Under the pieces are notes generated by a model. That model saw only the letters and a program-made list of their open reading frames with translations. It ran no database searches and was not told the origin of the DNA. A stretch of 64,000 nucleotides of DNA from JAVJST01 sp040219295 (lineage in GTDB: Bacteria; Pseudomonadota; Alphaproteobacteria; Rhodospirillales; Casp-alpha2), in contig JAVJST010000005.1 in assembly GCA_040219295.1 (NCBI GenBank), positions 1,364,001-1,428,000 on the forward strand. The letters run 5' to 3'. Shown piece by piece: positions 38,058 through 47,764 of this stretch; within the stretch, counting starts at the first letter, position 1, and every line of letters starts with the position of its first letter. The position numbers and the translations under genes are program-made.

Positions 38058-38113
38058 TTGGTCTGTCGACAGCCGGGGATGATATATAGACTAGACTGTC
38101 CAGTCTAGTTAAA
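38058..38113. promoter_or_regulatory. Overlapping divergent promoters of the efflux operon and its TetR gene
   Basis: Rightward: TTGGTC (38058-38063), 17 bases, GATATA (38081-38086). Leftward: TTTAAC (complement of 38108-38113), 19 bases, TATATA (complement of 38083-38088). The two share one AT-rich box, so one bound repressor could block both. A second palindrome, CTGTCGACAG, is at 38063-38072. Confidence 0.5.
38090..38109. promoter_or_regulatory. Probable TetR operator, 20-bp perfect palindrome
   Basis: ACTAGACTGTCCAGTCTAGT has 9-bp arms that pair exactly around a TC centre. Its length fits a TetR dimer site. It lies in the spacer between the -35-like and -10-like boxes of the leftward efflux promoter. 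Confidence 0.7.
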
Positions 38114-38148
38114 CTCGTGGCATTCGACGACCATAGGGAAAGGGTTCC

Positions 38149-38781
38149 ATGACAGCCCAAGCCGTCGCGGAGACACACGAACGCAAGGACAAGTCGGGCG
38201 CCATCATCGACGCGGCCACCCGTGTCTTTCTCGAGTGCGGTTACGGCAATGCCAGCATGGATGCCATCGCTGCCGAGGCGGGTGTCGCCAAGCAGACGCT
38301 CTACAGCCATTTCGGCAGCAAGGCGCAGTTGTTCGAGGCCATCGTCATTGACCGGTGCACCGAACTTCTGGGGCTCGCCGACGCCGCGGGCCGGGAACGC
38401 GAGACCGAAGATACTCCTGAGGTCAGCCTTCATCGTGCGGGTCAACGTTTTCTCCGGGTCATTCTCGACACCGGATCGATCGGTCACTACCGCGCCGTGG
38501 TCAGCGAGTCCGCGCGTTTCCCTGAACTCGCCGAGGCGTTCTACCGCGCCGGGCCACTGCGGGCCGTCGCCTGTCTCGGTAGCGAACTGCAGGCGTTCGA
38601 CACCAGAGGGCTGTTGCGGGTCGACGATCCCGAGGCCAGCGCGCACCTGTTTTACGCGATGCTGCGGGGCGATCTGCACATGCGCTGCGTCCTGGGTCTC
38701 TGCGATAAACCCGACCCGTCGGAGATCGACACCTGGGTGTCGCGGGTCGTTGCCGCGTTCGTCGCGATCCACCGGCCCTAG
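38149..38781 (+). CDS. TetR/AcrR-family repressor
   Basis: 210 residues. The N-terminal HTH (about 15-65) reads AIIDAATRVFLECGYGNASMDAIAAEAGVAKQTLYSHFGSKAQLF, typical of AcrR-like regulators. The remaining helices form the ligand pocket and dimer face. The AGGGAAAGGG before the ATG is a good binding site. Being divergent from the adaptor-RND operon with a palindrome between them, it most likely represses that operon and itself. Confidence 0.92.
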   Translation: MTAQAVAETHERKDKSGAIIDAATRVFLECGYGNASMDAIAAEAGVAKQTLYSHFGSKAQLFEAIVIDRCTELLGLADAAGRERETEDTPEVSLHRAGQRFLRVILDTGSIGHYRAVVSESARFPELAEAFYRAGPLRAVACLGSELQAFDTRGLLRVDDPEASAHLFYAMLRGDLHMRCVLGLCDKPDPSEIDTWVSRVVAAFVAIHRP

Positions 38782-38856
38782 GTTGTTTCCGGGCTCTGGC
38801 GCCGGACGCCCTTATCGGCCAAGATGCGGCAAAACGAACGCGACGAGGGGGGCGAC

Positions 38857-39786
38857 ATGACGACGAGGCTTTACTTTCACCCGATCTGTATCGAACACGA
38901 TCCGGGCGAGATGCACCCGGAATGCCCGGCCCGGTTGAAGTCCGTGATGGCCGCGCTTTCGGTCCCCGATTTTGACGGCCTTGATCGCCAGGAAGCGCCC
39001 GAGGCGTCGCTGGAACAACTGACGTTGGGCCACTCAAAGTCCTACGTCGAGGATATCCTGGCGCGGGTGCCGGACGAGGGGCGCGTCTATCTGGACCCGG
39101 ACACGGCAATGTCGCCTGAGTCCGGCGAGGCGGCCCGCCGCGCGGCGGGCGCCGCGTGCGCGGCGGTCGATGCGGTGATGGCCGGCGAGATCAGCAATGC
39201 ATTCTGCGCCGTTCGCCCGCCCGGTCACCACGCCGAGTATGACCGCGCCATGGGCTTCTGCCTGTTCAATACGGTATCCATCGCCGCGCGTCATGCCCGC
39301 GACGCCCATGGCATCGATCGCGCCGCAGTGATCGATTTCGACGTCCACCACGGGAACGGCACGCAGCACTCGTTCTACGACGACCCGAGTCTGTTCTTCG
39401 GCTCGAGCCACCAGAGTCCGGCCTATCCGGGAACGGGCGACCGATCCGAGACCGGCGTCGACGGGACCAACTGCAACGTACCGCTGCCGCCGGGTGCCGG
39501 CTCGACGGAGTTCCGCGCCGCGTGGCGGGATGTCATCCTGCCGGCGCTGGAGGCGTTCTCCCCCGATCTGATCATCATATCCGCCGGGTTCGACGCGCAT
39601 CAACGCGATCCGCTGGCGCAACTCAACGTCCAGACGGCCGACTATCGCTGGGTGACCGGTGAAATCCTGGGTGTTGCCGGGCGCGTGTGCGAGGGGCGCG
39701 TTGTCTCGTCGCTCGAGGGCGGATACGACCTGACGGCGCTGGCGGAAAGTGCCGGCGAGCATGTGCGCGCGCTGATGGCGGCCTGA
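38857..39786 (+). CDS. Histone deacetylase-family amidohydrolase
   Basis: 309 residues from MTTRLYFHPIC, with a GAGGGGGG site before it. The zinc hydrolase motifs are complete: RPPGHHAEYD with the catalytic His pair, IDFDVHHGNGTQ with the zinc Asp and His, SAGFDAHQRDPL with the second zinc Asp, and the LEGGYD end with the transition-state region. Bacterial members deacetylate polyamines or acetyl-lysine and acetoin-type substrates; the substrate here is not readable. Confidence 0.92.
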   Translation: MTTRLYFHPICIEHDPGEMHPECPARLKSVMAALSVPDFDGLDRQEAPEASLEQLTLGHSKSYVEDILARVPDEGRVYLDPDTAMSPESGEAARRAAGAACAAVDAVMAGEISNAFCAVRPPGHHAEYDRAMGFCLFNTVSIAARHARDAHGIDRAAVIDFDVHHGNGTQHSFYDDPSLFFGSSHQSPAYPGTGDRSETGVDGTNCNVPLPPGAGSTEFRAAWRDVILPALEAFSPDLIIISAGFDAHQRDPLAQLNVQTADYRWVTGEILGVAGRVCEGRVVSSLEGGYDLTALAESAGEHVRALMAA

Positions 39787-39947
39787 GCCCGTCCGGGAAC
39801 TAGTCGCAGAAAACCGATTGATCCCGTTGCCGATGCTTGTCCGAAACCGACCCGGTTTTGGACGCGACGCCCGTTGCCAATTAAACATTGGGAAATGTTG
39901 CGTGTGATAGGCAGGAGAATGTCGACTGTCCACGAATTGGCCCTTCC

Positions 39948-41666
39948 ATGAACGCAACGGATCCGAATGTCGCGCGGCTGATCGATGCGGCGCAGGGACG
40001 GTTCGATGCCAACGAGGAAACCGCCGAGGTCATCTTCAACGATCTCGGCCGCGAACTGCAGGATATCGGCAATCTTGCCGGTGCCCTGGAAGCCTATGAA
40101 AAGGCGGTCGCGGCAAATCCCGATTTCGCGCCGGCCGTTGCCAATACTGGCATCATTCACGAGCTGCAGGGCAACCACGCCGCGGCGATCGAACAGCTGA
40201 AGCGGGCGCTTGAACTGGCACCGGACCTGATCCCGGTCCACGACCACCTGGCGATGAACTACAAGGAGCTCGAGCTGCCCGTATCCGAGCTGAAGCACCT
40301 GGAGGTGCTGCTGAAGGCCGGCGTCGGCGATGCCGACTTCATGATCTACACGGGCCTCAAGTTCATGGCGCTGGGACGCATTGCCGAGGCGGTCCGCACA
40401 TTCGCGCGTGCCAATGAGATGATGCCGGGGACCGGCAAGGGGTTGTCCAAGCTCCTGTTCGCGCAGAACTTCGACGACGTGTTGTCGGATGAGGAGTTCG
40501 AGCACTTCGCCCGGCTGAACGGCGCGAATGCGAAACCCGCCGATTTCACGCCGTTCGATTTTTCCAACGTGCAGCGGGGTGACGGCCCCCTCAGGGTCGG
40601 GTTCGTCTCGGCCGACTTTCGCGACCACCCTGTGACGATCTTCCTGATCGGCATCCTGAGGTCGCTGGATCCGGGGAAAATCGCCATCCACCTCTATCAC
40701 AACAACGACGTCGAGGACGACATGACGGCGGCGCTGAAGGAAGTCGCGCAGGTTTGGCGGCAGATCGACGAGCTCGACAGCGATGCCGCTGCCCGTCAGA
40801 TTCACGATGACGGCGTTCATATCCTGGTCGATCTTTCCGGGCATACGGCGCTCATGCGCCACGACGTGTTTGTCCGCAAACCGGCGCCGGTTCAGGTCAC
40901 CTGGTTCGGCTGCGCGTGCACGACCGGCATTGGGGAGATCGACTACTTCCTCTCCAGCGATCACTGCATTCCGGAGGCCGACCACGAGTTCTTCGCCGAA
41001 ACACCCTGGCGCATGCCCGGCCGGCACATGTGCTACACGCCTCCCAACGCAGATATCCGGATCGAGCCGCCGCCGATCCTGGAGCGGGGCCACGTGAGCT
41101 TCGGATGCTGTGTCGACATGTCGCGATATTCCGATGCGACAGTCGCCTGCTGGTGCGCCATTCTCGAGCGCTTGCCGGACGCGACCCTCACGTTGAAATC
41201 CAAGCTGCTGGGCATCGACGAGGTACAGGACTATCTGGCCGGCCGGTTCGCCGTGCACGGGGTCGGACGCGAGCGCCTGCGTTTCGACGGCCCGTCAAAA
41301 CGCGACGCGTTCATCAAGTCCTACAACGCCGTCGACATCATGCTCGACCCGTTCCCGGGCAACGGGCTGACCACGACCTACGAGTGCCTGTGGATGGGAA
41401 CGCCGGTACTGTCGTTGCGCGGCCGGCGCCTGATCAGCCGCGCCGGCCCGGGCGTGCTGACCGAGCTTGGCCTCGATGAACTGGTCGTCGATACGGTGGA
41501 CGACTACGTCGACCGGGCGGTCGGTTTGGCGAACGACTTGCCCCGGCTGGAATGGTACAGTTCGTCCTTGAGGGAATTGTTGGTTTCATCGAGCCTGTGC
41601 GACGAGCAATCGTTCGCGCGGGACCTTGGGGATGTTTTCGAGGCGATGTGGGAGGCGCGGCGATGA
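39948..41666 (+). CDS. TPR and O-GlcNAc transferase-like (GT41) glycosyltransferase
   Basis: 572 residues. About three TPRs come first (residues 25-130: GNLAGALEAYEKAVAANPDFAPAVANTG). The GT41 half follows, with LRVGFVSADFRDHPVTIFL, VDLSGHTALMRHDVFVRKPAPVQVTWFG, and the nucleotide-sugar site DPFPGNGLTTTYECLWMGTPVLSL (family: DTFPYNGGTTT...). It probably glycosylates Ser or Thr of proteins such as flagellin in the cytoplasm. The ATG at 39948 is chosen; one 60 bases upstream is possible. The stop overlaps the next ATG. Confidence 0.88.
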   Translation: MNATDPNVARLIDAAQGRFDANEETAEVIFNDLGRELQDIGNLAGALEAYEKAVAANPDFAPAVANTGIIHELQGNHAAAIEQLKRALELAPDLIPVHDHLAMNYKELELPVSELKHLEVLLKAGVGDADFMIYTGLKFMALGRIAEAVRTFARANEMMPGTGKGLSKLLFAQNFDDVLSDEEFEHFARLNGANAKPADFTPFDFSNVQRGDGPLRVGFVSADFRDHPVTIFLIGILRSLDPGKIAIHLYHNNDVEDDMTAALKEVAQVWRQIDELDSDAAARQIHDDGVHILVDLSGHTALMRHDVFVRKPAPVQVTWFGCACTTGIGEIDYFLSSDHCIPEADHEFFAETPWRMPGRHMCYTPPNADIRIEPPPILERGHVSFGCCVDMSRYSDATVACWCAILERLPDATLTLKSKLLGIDEVQDYLAGRFAVHGVGRERLRFDGPSKRDAFIKSYNAVDIMLDPFPGNGLTTTYECLWMGTPVLSLRGRRLISRAGPGVLTELGLDELVVDTVDDYVDRAVGLANDLPRLEWYSSSLRELLVSSSLCDEQSFARDLGDVFEAMWEARR

Positions 41667-42805
41667 CCAGGACCTACCCGTTGTTCAAGGTTCACGTCGA
41701 TCAGAACGCTGCGCTGTCGGGTATCCAGCAGGTGTTCGAATCGGGCTTCGTCAACGAGGGCGAGCAGGTCACCGCGTTTGCCAACAGATTGAAGGAGATT
41801 CTCGGGGTCGAACAACTCGTCGCCGTCAACAGCTGCACCAGCGCGCTCACGATGGCGTTGCATCTGACCGGTGCGGGGTCCGGCGATGAAGTTCTGACCA
41901 CGCCGATGACGTGCGTCGCGACAAACATTCCCGTCCTTCATACAGGGGCAAAGATCGTCTGGGCCGATATCGATCCGGCCTCGGGGAATATCTCGGTCGC
42001 CGATGTGAAGGCGAAGATCTCGTCCCGGACCAAGGCGGTGATGTGTGTCGACTGGGCCGGGACGCCGGTCGAACTCGGCGAGTTGTGGGCGGTGTGCCGG
42101 GATGCCGGCGTTCCCTTGATCCAGGATGCGGCGCATGCGTTCGCCGCCGAGTACAAGGACAAGAGTGTGGCGCACTATGCCGACTTCACCTGTTTCAGTT
42201 TCCAGGCGATCAAGCACATCACCTGCGGCGACGGCGGCGCGATCGTCGCCAGCGACCCGCACCGTTTCGGTCTCGCGAAAAAGCTCAAGTGGTTCGGCTA
42301 TGACCGGGACGCGACAAAGGACGAGAAGGGCAACTGGAAAGGACAGAAGTGGGATGCGGATATCCGCCTGAACGAGGCCGGCTACAAGTTCAACATGAAC
42401 AACGTTTCCGCCGCGATCGGGCTGTCCCAGCTGCCGCACGTGGAGAAGATCATCGGCGGTCACCGTCGAAACGCGGCGCAACTGGACGAGGCGTTTGCGG
42501 GTCATCCGAAGATCCAGCCGCTCACGCGGCCAAAGGACTCGCTCTCCAGTTTCTGGGTCTACACGGTCCTGCTGGCCGAGGGCATGGATCGCGATGGCGT
42601 TCTCAAGACGCTGAATGATCAGCGGATCATGGCGGGACTGGTGCATCTGCCGAACGATATCTACACGTGCTTCAGTCCGTATCAGGCCGATCTGCCCGGC
42701 GTGCGCGAGTTCGAAAGACGACAGATGTCGCTGCCATGCGGCTGGTGGCTGGATGAAGACGACATGCGCCATGTCGCCGATGCGATGATCGCGGCATGCG
42801 CCTGA
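41663..42805 (+). CDS. DegT/DnrJ/EryC1/StrS-family aminotransferase
   Basis: 380 residues. PLP-dependent enzymes of this family add an amino group to nucleotide keto-sugars. VNSCTSALTMALHLTG, IQDAAHAFAAEYK and the PLP lysine in CFSFQAIKHITCGDGGAI are the expected sites, with the internal loop RLNEAGYKFNMNNVSAAIGLSQL. The ATG overlaps the OGT-like stop (ATGA), so the pair is coupled. Its product is probably the amino sugar that the acetyltransferase next modifies. Confidence 0.93.
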   Translation: MTRTYPLFKVHVDQNAALSGIQQVFESGFVNEGEQVTAFANRLKEILGVEQLVAVNSCTSALTMALHLTGAGSGDEVLTTPMTCVATNIPVLHTGAKIVWADIDPASGNISVADVKAKISSRTKAVMCVDWAGTPVELGELWAVCRDAGVPLIQDAAHAFAAEYKDKSVAHYADFTCFSFQAIKHITCGDGGAIVASDPHRFGLAKKLKWFGYDRDATKDEKGNWKGQKWDADIRLNEAGYKFNMNNVSAAIGLSQLPHVEKIIGGHRRNAAQLDEAFAGHPKIQPLTRPKDSLSSFWVYTVLLAEGMDRDGVLKTLNDQRIMAGLVHLPNDIYTCFSPYQADLPGVREFERRQMSLPCGWWLDEDDMRHVADAMIAACA

Positions 42806-42838
42806 ACGGTGCCGGACAACTGCAGGGAGAAGAATGCC

Positions 42839-43366
42839 TTGGCTGACCCGCTGGAAGACGACGCGATCCGCCTGCGCCTGATGGAGCGCCGAGACATCGA
42901 TGCCGCGCGGCGCCTGCACAACGAGTTCTCTGTTCTCTTGAACCTTACGGACATCCGTCAGGTTACCGAGCCCGAGCAGGAAGCCTGGTTCGACCGGCTT
43001 CTGGCCGACCGCTCGAAGCAGCGATACGTCGTTACCGAGATTGGCGCCGACCGGATCATAGGCACCGTCCGCGTCGATCAGATCGATCTGGCGAACCGCA
43101 ACGCGATGATCGGCACCGACATTGATGCCGCATACAGGGGCAAGGGCTATGGCCGGCGTTCGTTTCGCCTGATCGCGGATTATCTGTTCCGCCAGATGGG
43201 CCTGCATCGAATCTGGCTCGTGACGCTGAGCACGAATGACGTGGCGCTTTCGATGTATCGCACGCTCGGCATGAAAGAGGAGGGCGTCTGGCGTGACGCC
43301 ATCTGGCGCGACGGCGGCTACGTCGACTTGATCCAGTTCGGCATTCTGCGGGACGAGTGGGGCTGA
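42839..43366 (+). CDS. GNAT-family N-acetyltransferase
   Basis: 175 residues. The TTG at 42839 is chosen because AGGGAGA stands 8 nt upstream; a GTG at 42809 would add ten residues. The fold includes IRLRLMERRDIDAAR, the acetyl-CoA loop YRGKGYGRRSFRLI, and LHRIWLVTLSTNDVALSMYRTLGM. It resembles the sugar acetyltransferases that act on UDP-4-amino-sugars in nonulosonate and flagellin-glycan routes. It lies 33 bases after the aminotransferase gene. Confidence 0.85.
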   Translation: MADPLEDDAIRLRLMERRDIDAARRLHNEFSVLLNLTDIRQVTEPEQEAWFDRLLADRSKQRYVVTEIGADRIIGTVRVDQIDLANRNAMIGTDIDAAYRGKGYGRRSFRLIADYLFRQMGLHRIWLVTLSTNDVALSMYRTLGMKEEGVWRDAIWRDGGYVDLIQFGILRDEWG

Positions 43367-43482
43367 TTCCATCCCCTCGGCCGGTCGCTTCTGCGTGATT
43401 TTCACTCGGCCCGCCGCCAGCCCGCTTGCCGGGCTCCGGCGCGGTCCGTATTCTGCGGTCATCATCTGCCGGAGCATGCGAC

Positions 43483-43752
43483 GTGGCCCAGGACAAGAAC
43501 AAGTCAGACGACAAGATTCCCGCCGACATCAAGAAAATGAGCTTCGAGGAGGCCCTCGACGAGCTCGAGGATATCGTGCGCGGTCTCGAGGACGGCTCGG
43601 ACGCGCTCGACGAATCGATCGCCGCCTATGAGCGCGGCGCCGCGTTGCGCCGGCACTGCGAGCAGAAGCTGCAGGAGGCGCGCACCCGCGTCGACAAGAT
43701 CGTGGTCGGCCGCGACGGCGAGGCGACGACCGTGCCCCATGACGAAGACTGA
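43483..43752 (+). CDS. xseB: Exodeoxyribonuclease VII small subunit
   Basis: 89 residues from the GTG at 43483, which follows GGAG at normal distance. XseB binds XseA to degrade single-stranded DNA. MSFEEALDELEDIVRGLEDG ... LDESIAAYERGAALRRHCEQKLQEA is the whole family signature. A shorter ATG start at 43537 would cut the N-terminal extension the family usually has. It ends exactly where the ispA TTG begins. Confidence 0.92.
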   Translation: MAQDKNKSDDKIPADIKKMSFEEALDELEDIVRGLEDGSDALDESIAAYERGAALRRHCEQKLQEARTRVDKIVVGRDGEATTVPHDED

Positions 43753-44670
43753 TTGTCCCAAGACATTCGGAACCCCCCGCCGGTGACAGATCTCGATACC
43801 GCACTGAAGGCCGCCGCCGACCAGGTTACGGAGACGCTCGACGCGCTTCTCGAACTGCACGGTGACCCCGAGAGCCGGCTGACGGAAGCCATGCGTTACG
43901 CGGCGCTGGGCAGCGGCAAACGAGTGCGGCCGCTCCTGCTGATGCAGTCGGCCGAACTGTTCAGCGTGCCGCCAAAGCGATCCGTGCGCGCGGCCGCGGC
44001 GCTCGAGATGGTGCACTGCTATTCACTGGTGCATGACGATCTGCCGGCGATGGACGATGACGACGTGCGCCGCGGTCAGCCGACCTGTCACGTGGCGTTC
44101 GACGAGGCGACGGCGATCCTGGCGGGCGATGCCCTGCTGACCAAGGCGTTCGAGGTGCTGGCCGATCCAGCCACCCATGATGACCCGCGTGTCCGCATCG
44201 AATTGGTCGGCGCGTTGGCCAAAGCCGCGGGTGACGGCGGCATGGTCGGCGGGCAGATGCTCGACCTCATGGCCGAGGATATGGACCTGGACGTCGCCGA
44301 GATCACGCGGTTGCAGCAGATGAAGACGGGCCGACTGATCAACGTCGCCTGCGACATGGGCGCCATTCTGGGCCATGCCAGCCGGCAGGCTCGGGTTGCG
44401 CTGCACGCCTATGCCCACGACCTCGGGCTGGCGTTCCAGATCGCCGACGATCTGCTCGATGCCGAGGGCGACGCGGCGGAGGTCGGCAAGAGCACCGGCA
44501 AGGACGCCGACGCCGGCAAGGCCACGTTCGTTTCGCTTCTGGGCCCCGACAAGGCCCGCGAGCAGGCCCGCATGCTGGCCGGGCAGGCGTCGCAACACCT
44601 TGAAATATTCGGGGAAAAAGGCGACCTTCTGTCTCAACTGGCGCGCTTCGTCGTCGAACGCCGCCATTGA
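43753..44670 (+). CDS. ispA: Polyprenyl (farnesyl/geranyl) diphosphate synthase
   Basis: 305 residues from TTG, with no gap after the xseB stop. The first Asp-rich motif is VHDDLPAMDDDDVRRGQPTCH, the second IADDLLDAEGD, and GSGKRVRPLLL binds the diphosphate. It condenses IPP with DMAPP and GPP to give farnesyl diphosphate. The next ATG lies more than 40 codons inside the conserved domain, so the non-ATG start is required. It precedes dxs, which supplies its precursors. Confidence 0.94.
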   Translation: MSQDIRNPPPVTDLDTALKAAADQVTETLDALLELHGDPESRLTEAMRYAALGSGKRVRPLLLMQSAELFSVPPKRSVRAAAALEMVHCYSLVHDDLPAMDDDDVRRGQPTCHVAFDEATAILAGDALLTKAFEVLADPATHDDPRVRIELVGALAKAAGDGGMVGGQMLDLMAEDMDLDVAEITRLQQMKTGRLINVACDMGAILGHASRQARVALHAYAHDLGLAFQIADDLLDAEGDAAEVGKSTGKDADAGKATFVSLLGPDKAREQARMLAGQASQHLEIFGEKGDLLSQLARFVVERRH

Positions 44671-44739
44671 CCGGTCTTGGTGCCGACAGGGTGCAGAACC
44701 GGGCAAGCAGCGCCGCATCGATGCGGTGAGGAGAGTTCA

Positions 44740-46665
44740 TTGACCGACGCACATGCAACGCCGTTGCTGGATACCGTCAGGGATCCGGCGGACATCCGGG
44801 GTTTTTCGCCCGACCAGCTCAAGCAACTGGCGGCCGAACTGCGCGACGACACCGTTGCCTCGGTCAGCGTCACCGGCGGTCACCTTGGCGCCAGTCTCGG
44901 CGTCGTCGAATTGACGGTCGCCATTCATCACGTTTTCAACACGCCGCACGATCGCCTGATCTGGGACGTCGGCCACCAGTGTTACCCGCACAAGATCCTC
45001 ACCGGGCGTCGCGACAAGATGCTGACCCTTCGCCAGGGCGGCGGGCTGTCGGGATTCACCAAACGCACCGAGAGCGAGTACGACCCGTTCGGCGCGGCGC
45101 ACAGCTCAACGTCGATCTCCGCCGGGCTCGGCATGTCGGTCGCAAGCAAGCTGGCCGGCGAGCAGCGCAACGTGATCGCCGTGATCGGCGACGGCGCGAT
45201 GACCGCGGGCATGGCCTACGAGGCGATGAACAACGCCGGCGCCATGGATGCCCGCCTGATCGTCATTCTCAACGACAACGACATGTCGATCGCGCCGCCG
45301 GTCGGCGCGATGAGCGCGTACCTCTCGCGGCTGATCTCGTCGAAGTCCTACCGCTCGGTGCGCCATTTCGCCGCCGAACTGGCCAAGAAATTTCCGCGCC
45401 AGATCGAGGAAACCGCTCGCCGCGCCGAGGAGTACGCCCGCGGCATCGTCACCGGCGGCACGATGTTCGAAGAATTGGGTTTCTTCTATGTCGGCCCGAT
45501 CGACGGCCACAATATCGAGCACTTGTTGCCGATCCTGAAGAACCTGCGCGACGACCGCGAGCCGGGTCCAGTGCTGTTGCATGTCGTGACGCAGAAGGGC
45601 CACGGCTACGCGCCCGCCGAGTCCTCGCCCGACAAGTACCACGGCGTCTCGAAGTTCGATGTGGTCACTGGCAAGCAGTTCAAGCCCAAGGCCAACGCAC
45701 CGTCCTATACCTCCGTGTTCGCGCGGGCGCTGATCGCTGAAGCGGCTGACGACGACAAGATCTGCGCCATCACCGCCGCGATGCCGGGTGGTACGGGCGT
45801 CGACAAGTTCGCGGAAACCTATCCGGAACGCAGTTTTGACGTCGGCATCGCCGAACAGCACGCGGTGACCTTCGCGGCGGGCATGGCGACCGAGGGCTAC
45901 AAGCCGTTCTGCGCGATTTACTCGACGTTCCTGCAACGGGCCTACGACCAGGTGGTGCACGACGTGGCGATCCAGGAGCTACCAGTGCGCTTCGTTCTCG
46001 ACCGCGCCGGTTACGTCGGCGCCGACGGCTCGACCCACTGCGGCGCGTTCGATCTGGCGTACCTGATGACGCTGCCCGGGTTCATCGTCATGGCGCCGTC
46101 GGACGAGGCCGAACTCATGCACATGGTCGCGACCGCTGCCAAGATCGGCGACCGGCCGAGCGCCATCCGCTATCCGCGCGGCGAGGGCGTCGGCGTCGAG
46201 TTGCCGCCGAAGGGCGAGCCGCTCGAGATCGGCAAGGGCCGCATCGTGCGCGAAGGCTCGTCGGTGGCAATCCTCAGCCTCGGCAACCGGCTGGCGGACT
46301 CGCTCAGGGCCGCCGAGGACCTGGCGTCGCGCGGGCTCTCGACAACGGTCGCCGACGCGCGGTTCGCCAAGCCGCTGGATCACGACCTGATCCGTGACCT
46401 CGCGGCGCGCCACGAGGTGCTGATCACCATCGAGGAGGCCTCGATCGGCGGCTTCGGCGCGCATGTCCTGACGTTCCTCGGCGAAGCGGGGCTGCTCGAC
46501 AGCGGGCTCAAGGTTCGCACCATGACCATGCCCGACCGTTTCATCGAACAGGACAAGCCGGACCGCCAGATCGCCGAGGCCGGTCTGGACGCCGATTCCA
46601 TCGTCGCCAAGGTGCTGACGGCATTGGGCCGCGCCGAAGAAATCGCCGAGCCGATCCGCGCCTGA
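44740..46665 (+). CDS. dxs: 1-deoxy-D-xylulose-5-phosphate synthase
   Basis: 641 residues from TTG with GAGGAGAG upstream. Dxs joins pyruvate and glyceraldehyde 3-phosphate in the first step of the MEP route, with thiamine diphosphate. The ThDP motif is GDGAMTAGMAYEAMNNAG; SVSVTGGHLGASLGVVEL, the transketolase centre FDVGIAEQHAVTFAAGMA and a C-terminal domain follow. No ATG occurs until the conserved region, so a non-ATG start is certain. Confidence 0.95.
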   Translation: MTDAHATPLLDTVRDPADIRGFSPDQLKQLAAELRDDTVASVSVTGGHLGASLGVVELTVAIHHVFNTPHDRLIWDVGHQCYPHKILTGRRDKMLTLRQGGGLSGFTKRTESEYDPFGAAHSSTSISAGLGMSVASKLAGEQRNVIAVIGDGAMTAGMAYEAMNNAGAMDARLIVILNDNDMSIAPPVGAMSAYLSRLISSKSYRSVRHFAAELAKKFPRQIEETARRAEEYARGIVTGGTMFEELGFFYVGPIDGHNIEHLLPILKNLRDDREPGPVLLHVVTQKGHGYAPAESSPDKYHGVSKFDVVTGKQFKPKANAPSYTSVFARALIAEAADDDKICAITAAMPGGTGVDKFAETYPERSFDVGIAEQHAVTFAAGMATEGYKPFCAIYSTFLQRAYDQVVHDVAIQELPVRFVLDRAGYVGADGSTHCGAFDLAYLMTLPGFIVMAPSDEAELMHMVATAAKIGDRPSAIRYPRGEGVGVELPPKGEPLEIGKGRIVREGSSVAILSLGNRLADSLRAAEDLASRGLSTTVADARFAKPLDHDLIRDLAARHEVLITIEEASIGGFGAHVLTFLGEAGLLDSGLKVRTMTMPDRFIEQDKPDRQIAEAGLDADSIVAKVLTALGRAEEIAEPIRA

Positions 46666-46679
46666 CGGGTCGCGCGGCT

Positions 46680-47431
<752 letters not shown>

Positions 47432-47435
<4 letters not shown>

Positions 47436-47755
47436 GTTTCGACCGGCAGGCCGGCCCGTGCCCAGGCCTGGATGCCGCCCTCGAGGTTGGCGGCCTGATC
47501 GACGAAGCCCTGCAGCAGCAATTGTCGTGCGACATGATCGGAACGCATGCCGGACGCGCAGCTGAACACCAGCTTCTTGCCCGCGTGCGGCGGGATTTGA
47601 GACGGATCGAACCGCGACAAGGCTAGGTGCACGGCGCCCGGAATCCGGGCCGCGGCGACTTCGTCGTCCTCGCGAACGTCGACGACCACGGCCTCGCCCG
47701 CATCCATCCAGGCTTTTACGGTTTCCGCGTCGATTTGATCCGGTTCGCTGCTCAT
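47432..47755 (-). CDS. Single-domain rhodanese-like protein
   Basis: 107 residues. VVDVREDDEVAAARIPGAVHLALS leads to the active loop FSCASGMRSD with the catalytic Cys. It is a small sulfurtransferase of the PspE/GlpE type; acceptor unknown. It follows aroC by 9 bases on the same strand and is probably co-transcribed. Confidence 0.88.
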
Positions 47756-47764
47756 GTCCTTACC

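Noticed and set aside
41504..43477. A 657-codon minus-strand frame
   Set aside because: Antisense to the aminotransferase and acetyltransferase, which both have intact motifs.
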